This document shows positions 47,931 through 55,914 of a stretch of DNA of 64,000 bases, piece after piece. A model generated the notes under the pieces. That model was given only the letters and a program-made list of their open reading frames with translations, was not told the DNA's origin and made no database searches. This DNA is from an uncultured Methylococcales bacterium. GTDB lineage: Bacteria > Pseudomonadota > Gammaproteobacteria > Methylococcales > Methylomonadaceae. Location of the stretch: assembly GCA_903902705.1 (NCBI GenBank), contig CAIUVX010000139.1:1-64000 (forward strand). Reading direction: 5' to 3'. Within the stretch, counting starts at the first letter, position 1. Each line of letters opens with the position of its first letter. A program made the position numbers and the translations under genes.

Positions 47931-48049
47931 GGGAATTTGGAGTTAAGTGCGAGAGGGCTTTAATCTACGCGGTTAATATTGCTGAACGCAGGAGGTTTGG
48001 CTTTGCCTGATTTGCAAGCAAAGCTCTTGCACTCCCAATAGATACAAAT

Positions 48050-50221
48050 TTATTCTAAAACCCAGCTAGGGTCAAAGAATGTTACTCGTCCCGTTTCTAC
48101 ATCGTACATACCGCCAATAATGCCGACTTCACCGCTTTGAATTAGGGTTTCCAGCACCGAGCTTTGCAGTCTGATTTGTTCAACCATCAGTAGCACATTT
48201 TTTTCGGCAACTTTTTGTACCAGTTCTTCGGTCGAAAACACACCTTGCGCTGTCACCGCTGTGACCGCAGGTTGAATTTTAGCCAGTAAACCCGTGAGAT
48301 GATCTAATTTTACCTCTGCACACGCGCCTTTTATCGCGCCACAATGCGTATGCCCTAATACGACGATTAATTTAGATCCCGCTACTTTGCAGGCGTATTC
48401 CATACTACCTAACATATCGTCATTGACAATATTACCCGCTACTCGTGCGCTGAATACATCGCCTAAGCCTAAGTCAAAAATCAATTCCACTGAGGTGCGC
48501 GAATCCATACAGCTTAAAATAATAGCAATAGGGAACTGCCCTTGCTGGGTGTCGTTGACTTGCTCCAGTAAATTACGATTGGCTTCGAGGTTATTAATAA
48601 AATGCTCATTGCCATACAGCAAAATCGTTAAAACTTGCGCTGGGGTTAATGATTGCTGACTGTCATAGGTGTGGCTACTCGCTTTTTCAATCGGCTTAAG
48701 GATACCAAAGCCACGCATATTTTCTAGCGTCAGTTTGATGTTTTTGAACTGCGCTTCATTTTTAAAATCTTCGATCACTTCATAGACATCGTAATCCATG
48801 TATTTTGAACGCGTGGCATCAATGACCACGTCAGAATTAGCAGGGACGTGTTCCAACGTGCGTTTAATATTGGCTTTATTCAAAAACGAAACGTGTTCTG
48901 ATAAGCGAAAAATGATTTTATTGCCGATGACCGCTTCACGGAAATACGAAGCACTTTTGTAGTTTTCCAACAGAATTGCAAACAACGCACAGCTTAAGCC
49001 GATGAGTATGCCGATTAATAAATCGGTGAACACTAAACCCAAAATAGTGGCGCAAAACGGAATGAAATGATAAAACCCCGCTTGGTACATGGTTCTAAAC
49101 AAGGCAGGATTAATCAGTTTATAACTAACCACTAATAACACACTGGCTAGGGTGGCTAACGGAATTTCGTTTAACCATTCGGGTATAAATTTGACTGCCA
49201 GTAACATGAGAACACCTTGAATTACTGCCGCTGTTTTGCTTCGCGCCCCTGCTTGAATATTAATAGAGCTGCGCACAATCACTTGGGTTAATGGTAATCC
49301 ACCAATCAAACCACTGCCGATATTGGCTAAACCTTGCGCCATCAGTTCACGATTGGTCGAAGTGACACGCCGATACGGGTCTAATTTATCAACCGCTTCA
49401 ACACAGATTAGGGTTTCTAAACTAGCGACTAGCGCGAGAGTTGTCGCTATCCAATAAACTCTGGGCTGGTCAAACAGGGAAAAATCAGGGGTATGAAATT
49501 GTGCCAACAAGCCCGCAAAATCGTTAAAAACAGGAATCATCACCAAGTGAGTGTCTTTTAATGCTAACTCAGGGGCAAAATGAACCAAGTATTGATTGCT
49601 GAATATGCCTAACAGCACCGCTAACAATATGCCTTGATAGACACGACTATAGCGCAGTGATTTGATGAAAGGCTGTTCCCATAAAATAAGCGGGATGAGT
49701 GAAATCAGCGCGATAACAATCGCCGTTGGTGAAATAAATTCAACGGCATTGACTAACTCAGAAAATGAGGAAGTGTGATCGAATTGAGAAAAACTAAAAT
49801 CGCCTTCGTAGTCGCTGTCATAACCCAAGGCATGGGGAATTTGTTTTAAAAATAAAATAATACCTATGCCCGATAATAGTCCGTTAATGACTGAAGACGG
49901 GAAATAATGCGCAATCACCCCCGCTTTCAGCAAGCCTAATAAAATCTGCAATAGCCCTGCAATAACCAACGCTAACAAAAAGCCATTAAAGCTTAATTCG
50001 TTAATAGCGGCTAATACCAATACTGACAAACCTGCCGCCGTGCCGCTAATCGCCAATTGCGAACCGCTTAACGGTGCGACAACCAACCCACCGATAATGC
50101 CTGTGATTAACCCTGAAAACAACGGTGCGCCTGACGCTAAGGCAATGCCCAGCGACATCGGTATCGACACTAAAAACACCACGATACCCGCTGGTAAATC
50201 GACTTTTAAATTTGCTAACAT
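48050..50221 (-). CDS. SulP transporter fused to beta-carbonic anhydrase
   Basis: 723 residues. The SulP membrane domain (about 1-410; LPAGIVVFLVSIPMSLGIALASGAP, GLIGGLPLTQVIVRSS) is followed by a STAS domain (about 430-510; VVIDATRSKYMDYDV) and a beta-carbonic anhydrase (about 520-723). The last has its zinc site in SCMDSRTSVELIFD near 572 and GHTHCGAIKGA near 626. The fusion couples anion (probably bicarbonate) uptake to CO2/HCO3- interconversion at the inner membrane. A paralogous SulP without the anhydrase lies upstream. Confidence 0.93.
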   Translation of the reverse strand: MLANLKVDLPAGIVVFLVSIPMSLGIALASGAPLFSGLITGIIGGLVVAPLSGSQLAISGTAAGLSVLVLAAINELSFNGFLLALVIAGLLQILLGLLKAGVIAHYFPSSVINGLLSGIGIILFLKQIPHALGYDSDYEGDFSFSQFDHTSSFSELVNAVEFISPTAIVIALISLIPLILWEQPFIKSLRYSRVYQGILLAVLLGIFSNQYLVHFAPELALKDTHLVMIPVFNDFAGLLAQFHTPDFSLFDQPRVYWIATTLALVASLETLICVEAVDKLDPYRRVTSTNRELMAQGLANIGSGLIGGLPLTQVIVRSSINIQAGARSKTAAVIQGVLMLLAVKFIPEWLNEIPLATLASVLLVVSYKLINPALFRTMYQAGFYHFIPFCATILGLVFTDLLIGILIGLSCALFAILLENYKSASYFREAVIGNKIIFRLSEHVSFLNKANIKRTLEHVPANSDVVIDATRSKYMDYDVYEVIEDFKNEAQFKNIKLTLENMRGFGILKPIEKASSHTYDSQQSLTPAQVLTILLYGNEHFINNLEANRNLLEQVNDTQQGQFPIAIILSCMDSRTSVELIFDLGLGDVFSARVAGNIVNDDMLGSMEYACKVAGSKLIVVLGHTHCGAIKGACAEVKLDHLTGLLAKIQPAVTAVTAQGVFSTEELVQKVAEKNVLLMVEQIRLQSSVLETLIQSGEVGIIGGMYDVETGRVTFFDPSWVLE

Positions 50222-50266
50222 TTTTCCTCGCTTGATCGACTAGAGCTAGTACAGTTTAAATTGATT

Positions 50267-50447
50267 AAAAAACCGTTCGCACTGAGCTTGTCGAAGTGTG
50301 AACGTGGTTCGACAAGCTCACCACGAACGGCATCATTTTATTGTGTTTTAGCCATATAACTACCGTAGGTTGGGCTGCCGTTTTTTGGCAACCCACCATT
50401 TACCGTCAATGTGTTGGGTTACGAAATAGCAGCAGCCCAACCTAGAC
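50267..50447. repeat. Two dispersed palindromic repeats side by side
   Basis: 50267-50351 is a CCGTTCG...CGAACGG copy nearly identical to 52884-52979. 50363-50447 is a GTAGGTTGGGC...GCCCAACCTA copy of the TTGGGTTG family with TTTTTT in the first loop. They fill the 250-base gap between the two SulP genes. Confidence 0.75.
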
Positions 50448-50471
50448 AATTAATTGATTCGTTGGTATTTT

Positions 50472-52073
50472 TTATTCAGTCCTTTCTTTCAGTACGACCA
50501 GTGGCTGATGATTGACGTTAAGCGTTTCTTTACCATATAAATCAATTAGTTCCACTGAAATATTATCATCGGGTGCAGTCTTTAAAAAATCTGCCACGGT
50601 TTCTAAAATATCGTGATCGATAAAGTGGGCTTTGCGAGCATCAATGACTACTGTGCTGTTTTCTTTGATATGCAGAATGAATTTTCTCAGCAAGGCTTTA
50701 TTTAAAAACGACACATCTTTATTAAACGCTAACAGATAATGCGAGCCGTCTTGCGTCAGGGTAATTGCCGCGTGATAATTAGCACGCATCACAAACACCA
50801 AGCCAATGGCTAAACCGATGGCAATACCGATTAATAAGTCAGTCACTAAAATAGCGGCGACCGTAATCACAAAGGGCAAAAACTGGCTCATGCCTTTTGC
50901 ATAATGTTCTTTGAATAACGCGGGTTTAGCTAATTTATAGCCTGTGTGTAACAAAATAGCGGACAAACAAGATAGCGGAATGACGTTTAAAAACTGCGAG
51001 AAAAACAAGACGCTCAGTAATAACAAGCCACCATGCACAAAACACGACAAACTGGTTTGACCACCCGCGTTAATATTGGCAGAACTTCTAACAATAACTG
51101 CCGTAATCGGTAAACCGCCTAATAAGCCGCTAATAATATTACCCACACCTTGGGCTTTTAATTCGCGGTTAGTCGGTGCGAGGCGTTTTAATGGATCTAA
51201 TTTATCGGTCGCTTCTAGGCTTAACAAAGTTTCTAAACTGGCAATAATCGCGATGGTAATTGCCACGGTGTACAGCTTTGGATTAGCAAAGTGATCCAAA
51301 TAACTGAGATTGGGGAGCATAAAATTATTAAAAAAATCACCGATATGCTCAGGGACGGGCAAGCTCACTAAATGTTTGGCACTGACAGCAAAATCGGGCG
51401 CGTATTCGTTGGCTAAAAAATTATAAACCACGCCCCACAGCACAGCGACCAGCGGCGCGGGAATCAGTTTTAAATAACGTTTGCGTTTAATCCACGCAGA
51501 ATCCCACGCCAGTAAAATGCACAACGCCATCACACTAATAATGGTTGCACCTAGTGAAAACGCATTTAACGCGTCAAACAATTCATGAAAACTGGATTCT
51601 GCCGTTTCCATCATATAACTTTCGTCACCTTCGTAGCTGGTATCGTAGCCTGTCGCGTGCGGCACTTGTTTAATAATTAAAATTAAGCCAATCGCCGCTA
51701 ACATCCCTTTAATCACCGACGCTGGAAAAAACGCCCCGATAATCCCCGCTCTTAAAAAACCAAAGATTAATTGCAACACCCCCGCTAAGATACACGCCAC
51801 TAATAAGCCTTGAAAACTGCCCAGTGTGTCAATTGCGTTAAACACGATTACCGTCAAACCTGCGGCGGGTCCTGAAACACTCAGTTGCGAACCACTGAGC
51901 CATGAGACCACTAAACCGCCGACCATGCCTGCAATTAATCCAGAAAACAGCGGTGCGCCCGATGCCAAAGCTACCCCTAAACATAAAGGTAAGGCGACTA
52001 AAAATACCACCAAACCTGCGGGTAAATCATCTTTAACATGACGTAAATAAAATTGAACGTGCTTATGAATCAT
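50472..52073 (-). CDS. SulP family anion transporter with STAS domain
   Basis: 533 residues. It shares LPAGLVVFL and SMSLG-like motifs (VALPLCLGVALASGAPLFSGL), GGQTSLSCFVHGG and GLLGGLPITAVIVRSSANINAGG with its neighbour at 48050. The STAS domain is near the end (VVIDARKAHFIDHDILETV). It lacks the carbonic anhydrase. Probably a bicarbonate or sulfate importer in the inner membrane; with the adjacent fusion gene, bicarbonate is the better guess. Confidence 0.92.
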   Translation of the reverse strand: MIHKHVQFYLRHVKDDLPAGLVVFLVALPLCLGVALASGAPLFSGLIAGMVGGLVVSWLSGSQLSVSGPAAGLTVIVFNAIDTLGSFQGLLVACILAGVLQLIFGFLRAGIIGAFFPASVIKGMLAAIGLILIIKQVPHATGYDTSYEGDESYMMETAESSFHELFDALNAFSLGATIISVMALCILLAWDSAWIKRKRYLKLIPAPLVAVLWGVVYNFLANEYAPDFAVSAKHLVSLPVPEHIGDFFNNFMLPNLSYLDHFANPKLYTVAITIAIIASLETLLSLEATDKLDPLKRLAPTNRELKAQGVGNIISGLLGGLPITAVIVRSSANINAGGQTSLSCFVHGGLLLLSVLFFSQFLNVIPLSCLSAILLHTGYKLAKPALFKEHYAKGMSQFLPFVITVAAILVTDLLIGIAIGLAIGLVFVMRANYHAAITLTQDGSHYLLAFNKDVSFLNKALLRKFILHIKENSTVVIDARKAHFIDHDILETVADFLKTAPDDNISVELIDLYGKETLNVNHQPLVVLKERTE

Positions 52074-52172
52074 GGCGTATTACTCCCTAAAGCAGTGAGA
52101 TTATAATGGCAAAAAAACCAAGTAACTTGTAGGTTTAATCTAGCTGGCTTTACTATCAATGTCCAGCATAAA

Positions 52173-52835
52173 TTATGACAATTTAGAGGGGGCTGGTTTT
52201 TGAAGTTTACTTTTAACCACATGCACTATCATCGGTAAAAACGACACAAACACAATGCCCAAAACGATTTTTTCAAAATTAAGTTTTACCCATTCATTAG
52301 AACCTAAAAAATAACCTGCCAATGTTAAGCTCGTGACCCATAAACTCGCACCCAGTATGCAGAACAAAATATATTTACTGTATTTCATACTGCCAGCACC
52401 TGCAACAAACGGCGCGACGGTGCGAATAATCGGTACAAAACGGGCGGCAATTACCGCTTTGCCACCGTGTTTATGGTAAAACTGTTCGGTTTCAATCAGG
52501 TATTCATGTTTGAAAAATAAAATCCGCTCACGTTTTCTAATGAAGCGGCTAAAATGTTTACCGACATAATAATTGACGTTGTCACCCAATAATGCTGCAC
52601 CAATCAGCAAAGGAATCAGTATTTGTAAGTCCAGTTGCCCAGTTGATGAAGCCAATAATCCAATGGCAAACAGCAAGGAATCACCAGGTAATATCGGCAT
52701 GACTATCAGCCCTGTTTCAACGAAAATAATCAGCGCGACTACTAGATAAGTCAGGGTTTGATAATGGGTTAAAAAATCTTGCAAAGTTGCCAATGGGTCT
52801 TTTAGCAAGTGAAATAAAAAGTTAATAATATCCAT
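52173..52835 (-). CDS. DedA family membrane protein
   Basis: 220 residues. VALIIFVETGLIVMPILPGD, NYYVGKHFSRFI, FYHKHGGKAVIAARFVPIIR and FVAGAGSM are the DedA/SNARE-assoc motifs. Members flip undecaprenyl phosphate or other lipids and support membrane homeostasis. It lies about 100 bases upstream of the second SulP gene on the same strand. Confidence 0.93.
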   Translation of the reverse strand: MDIINFLFHLLKDPLATLQDFLTHYQTLTYLVVALIIFVETGLIVMPILPGDSLLFAIGLLASSTGQLDLQILIPLLIGAALLGDNVNYYVGKHFSRFIRKRERILFFKHEYLIETEQFYHKHGGKAVIAARFVPIIRTVAPFVAGAGSMKYSKYILFCILGASLWVTSLTLAGYFLGSNEWVKLNFEKIVLGIVFVSFLPMIVHVVKSKLQKPAPSKLS

Positions 52836-52883
52836 AATGTCTGTTGTCAGTGTTGAACGGCAAGGTATAACTAACAGTCAAAA

Positions 52884-52979
52884 ATGATTAAAAAACCGTT
52901 CGCACTGAGCCTGTCGAAGTGTGAATCTGGTTCGACAAGCTCACCACGAACGGTATCATTTTATTGTGCGTTAGCTTTA
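52884..52979. repeat. CCGTTCG...CGAACGG palindromic repeat
   Basis: Nearly identical to 50267-50351 and in the same orientation, so the two copies bracket the SulP-DedA pair. It ends with ATCATTTTATTGTGCGTTAGC, shared with the copy at 6992-7069. Confidence 0.8.
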
Positions 52980-53005
52980 GGTGGCATAATTATATAGAAA
53001 ATAGT

Positions 53006-53031
53006 CATCCAATAGCGTTAACTATTGGATG
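53006..53031 (-). terminator. Terminator-like hairpin after Asp-box lipoprotein 1
   Basis: CATCCAATAG and CTATTGGATG, a perfect 10-bp stem with a 6-base loop, followed on the minus strand by ACTATTTTC. Core shared with 35331-35362 and 54393-54412. Confidence 0.6.
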
Positions 53032-53060
53032 TGAAACCGCTAAAACTGATTTATGGCTGA

Positions 53061-54302
53061 TTAAAAATTAATTTTTTGTAATCGATAATCTTGCTGTAGT
53101 ACTTGCCATGACACATAAATCGCTTGTCCATCGCTGATTAAAAACGGTGTATCAACGCCTTTAGCGGCTTCGGCAATGACTTCTGGTTTACTCCATGTGT
53201 TGCCAGCATCCGTTGATTTTATTAACTGCAAAACATTTTTTTTGCCATCAAATTCTTCCCAAACAATAGCGATATTTTTCCCCAACGTTTTTACATGGGG
53301 ATGCGTTGCGCCCGCGCCACCAAACGCCATAGGCTCAGAAAAATGTTTGCCGCCGTCATTGGAATGCGCATAAAACAAGCCTTTTTTGACATCAGCATTA
53401 CTAAACCACACTTCGTGATATACGTCTGTGTCAGAAATTGCTAAACCAGGCCCGTGATGTGGGCAAGCATCGATTTTCCAATTTTCTTGTCCGACACGTT
53501 GCAACTCAGCGGGGGTATTCCAATCGGTAAATTTAACGAGGGCGTGATCGCGGATACCGCCATCAAAAATATGTCTCCAAGTAATGACGGGGGTGTTGTC
53601 TTTAGCAATAGCGGTTTGTAGGCGGCAACATTGGCAGACATGAGCGGCGATACGTTTATTTGGATAAAAAGACTTGCCACCATCGTTTGACCAAGTGTAA
53701 TACAGCGACGATCCTTCAAATTTCTGTCCTGCTTTTTTGGCAGCAACGGTGTCACGCGCATCTAGCCACGCAATAAAAATTTCACCATTTTGTCCAATTG
53801 CCATTGAGTCAAAAGAATGTCCAATCACATCCAAATCATCATTGACGGTGATGGGCGCGGAAAACGATTTACCGCCATCGGTGGAACGACTAAAACGAAT
53901 GTAGCCTGCATGGTGTTCACCCAGTGATAACGCCCAAGTGATATAAATATTACCTTTCGCATCCAATTTTATTTTCGGACGATTTTCGCCTTTAGCGGTC
54001 ACTTTTTCTGCAATCGCATTGACTATAACGGGGTTTCTGAAATGTTGCCCTTTATCAGCGGATGACTGCACATAAATATGCTCGTTATTTGCCCAAGTAA
54101 TCCATAACACACCATCGGGGGCAAATTCCGCAGCCACGGTATTGGAACATTGACTCGATGGTTTAGCGCACACAGGAGCTTTTTCGCCATGTTGACTATG
54201 CTCGTTGTGTTGCGGGGTAGCAGTTTGTTCTACCGTGCTGTCAGTTGCGCAACCTGTGATTGCCAAGAATGCTGAAAATAAAAAATAGCTAGGAGATTTC
54301 AT
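53061..54302 (-). CDS. Asp-box (BNR, sialidase-like fold) lipoprotein 1
   Basis: 413 residues from the ATG at 54302, chosen because MKSPSYFLFSAFLAITGC is a lipoprotein signal with its lipobox; 22 upstream codons would disrupt it. A His/Cys-rich lead (HNEHSQHGEKAPVC) precedes a six-bladed-type propeller with at least five Asp-boxes (STDGGKSF, SNDGGKSF, SNDGGKHF, STDAGNTW, SADKGQHF). Two unusual motifs are VCQCCRLQTA near 224 and ACPHHGP near 281. The sialidase catalytic Arg triad is not evident, so hydrolase activity is doubtful; the Cys/His motifs hint at metal or haem. Paralogue of the next gene. Confidence 0.8.
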   Translation of the reverse strand: MKSPSYFLFSAFLAITGCATDSTVEQTATPQHNEHSQHGEKAPVCAKPSSQCSNTVAAEFAPDGVLWITWANNEHIYVQSSADKGQHFRNPVIVNAIAEKVTAKGENRPKIKLDAKGNIYITWALSLGEHHAGYIRFSRSTDGGKSFSAPITVNDDLDVIGHSFDSMAIGQNGEIFIAWLDARDTVAAKKAGQKFEGSSLYYTWSNDGGKSFYPNKRIAAHVCQCCRLQTAIAKDNTPVITWRHIFDGGIRDHALVKFTDWNTPAELQRVGQENWKIDACPHHGPGLAISDTDVYHEVWFSNADVKKGLFYAHSNDGGKHFSEPMAFGGAGATHPHVKTLGKNIAIVWEEFDGKKNVLQLIKSTDAGNTWSKPEVIAEAAKGVDTPFLISDGQAIYVSWQVLQQDYRLQKINF

Positions 54303-54392
54303 GAGTATGCCAAGTAAAAGTCTAAAAATATGAACGAAAATTGGGAGGTGGGTTAAATTTGGAGTCAAAAAGCTTTAGCTTTTTACGATTTG

Positions 54393-54412
54393 CCAATAGC
54401 TAAAGCTATTGG
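54393..54412. repeat. CCAATAGC/GCTATTGG hairpin
   Basis: CCAATAGCT and AGCTATTGG with a 2-base loop, between the two Asp-box lipoprotein genes; the flanks GAGTC and GATTCC resemble the hairpin at 35331-35362. It may terminate the upstream gene. Confidence 0.6.
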
Positions 54413-54517
54413 ATTCCTGATAGTTTGTTAAAAAATAGATTTAACCCACTACTGAAAATTGTAACACTAAAAATAAGTTGGGGGTTCGCAGAGCTTCACC
54501 CCCAATCTACGCCTGAA

Positions 54518-55813
54518 CTATTTAATAGCGATGAGTTGATAGTCTTTTTGTGCGACTTGCCAAGATAGATAAATACGCTGCCCATCACTGACTAGAAATG
54601 GCTCATCCGCCATTTCTGTGGTTTCTGCAAGCACTTCAGGTGCTGACCATGTTTTGCCTTCATCGGTGGATTTCATGGTTAACGCACGATTAGTTTTACC
54701 GTCAAATGTTTGCCAAGTAACCAGCACTTGTTTATTCATCGCTAGCACTGATGGATGACTCGCGCCTTCTTTAGCAAAGTTAATGGATTCGGAAAAGCTT
54801 TTACCTGCATCGGTGGAATAGCCGTAGAACAAGCCTTGTTTAGATTCCGCACCACTAAACCATACCGCGTGATAAATACCCGATTCGGCAATAGATAAAG
54901 CGGGGCCATGATGTGGGCAAGCGTCTATTTTCCAGTCTTCATAACTCAAGCGTTGCACCGTGTCAGGTGTTTGCCAATCTTTAAATTTAACCAGTGCGTG
55001 ATCGCGAATACCGCCGTCAAAAATATGTCGCCACACCACCACAGGCGTGTTATCAGGGGCAATCGCGGTATCTAACCGACAACATTCGCAGACGTGATCG
55101 GTAATGGATTTGTTAGTTGCAAAATGTTTGCCACCATCGGTGGAGCTGCTGTAATACAACGATAGCCCTTTAACCTCTTTACCTGCTTTTTTTGCCGCTT
55201 CGGTGTCACGCGCATCTAGCCAAGCAACAAAAATTTCGCCATTTTTACCGACCGCTAAACTATCAAAACGATGACGAATCACTTCCAAATCATCATTGAC
55301 GGTCACAGGGGTAGTGAATGATTTTCCGCCATCAGTTGAACGACTAAAACGCACATAAGTGCTACGCTTTTTATCCAGCGTAAGTACCCACGTTAGGTAG
55401 ATATTGCCTTTGGCATCAACTTTTATTTTTGGGCGACTTTCGTTTTCAGCCGCGACTTTTTCAGGCTTGGTATTGACTAATACGGGGGCTGTGAAGCTAT
55501 TGCCTTTATCCGTCGATGACTGCACATAAATAGAGTCGTTGTTTGTCCACACTGCCCACAGCGTACCTTTGTTATCAAAAGTGGCGGTGACGGTCTCGGC
55601 ACACAGACTTAACGGTGGGGCTTTGGCATCGGCACACACGCCTTTCTTTTCATGTTTATGAGACATTTTGGCTTTGTCAGCCGATTTGCTTTTGTCGGCA
55701 GGTTTACTAATGGTTTCTTTCGAGGCGGGTGTTTTTGCAGTGCTGTCGTTGGTAGCACACCCTGAAACCATGAAACCAATAGCCATTATCAGGTAAAAAA
55801 GAGGAGCTTTCAT
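54518..55813 (-). CDS. Asp-box (BNR, sialidase-like fold) lipoprotein 2
   Basis: 431 residues. Lipoprotein signal MKAPLFYLIMAIGFMVSGC with Cys19, then a Lys/Ser-rich linker with KMSHKHEKKGVC. Asp-boxes include STDKGNSF, STDGGKSF, STDGGKHF, STDAGKSF and STDEGKTW. It has the same CECCRLDTA (near 242) and ACPHHGP (near 299) motifs as lipoprotein 1 and clear end-to-end similarity to it. It follows the TonB-dependent receptor at 55915 on the same strand, about 100 bases away, so the products probably act together at the outer membrane. Confidence 0.82.
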   Translation of the reverse strand: MKAPLFYLIMAIGFMVSGCATNDSTAKTPASKETISKPADKSKSADKAKMSHKHEKKGVCADAKAPPLSLCAETVTATFDNKGTLWAVWTNNDSIYVQSSTDKGNSFTAPVLVNTKPEKVAAENESRPKIKVDAKGNIYLTWVLTLDKKRSTYVRFSRSTDGGKSFTTPVTVNDDLEVIRHRFDSLAVGKNGEIFVAWLDARDTEAAKKAGKEVKGLSLYYSSSTDGGKHFATNKSITDHVCECCRLDTAIAPDNTPVVVWRHIFDGGIRDHALVKFKDWQTPDTVQRLSYEDWKIDACPHHGPALSIAESGIYHAVWFSGAESKQGLFYGYSTDAGKSFSESINFAKEGASHPSVLAMNKQVLVTWQTFDGKTNRALTMKSTDEGKTWSAPEVLAETTEMADEPFLVSDGQRIYLSWQVAQKDYQLIAIK

Positions 55814-55840
55814 GATGAATCCAAGAGAAAAAGCTTGGTA

Positions 55841-55896
55841 GATTGGGTTAGCTGTAAGCCATGAGTTTGTCGAATGGACGAACAGCGTAACCCAAC
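55841..55896. repeat. TTGGGTTA-type repeat
   Basis: GATTGGGTTAGCTG at 55841 and CAGCGTAACCCAACAA ending near 55896 form inverted arms around GTTTGTCGAATGGACGAAC. It fits the family at 26861 and 50363, and lies between receptor and lipoprotein genes. Confidence 0.55.
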
Positions 55897-55914
55897 AATT
55901 TAGTTAACGGTTGC

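Noticed and set aside
53061-55813. True sialidases
   Set aside because: Asp-boxes are present but I cannot find the catalytic Arg triad and Tyr/Glu pair, and the CxCCR/CPHHG motifs suggest another role.
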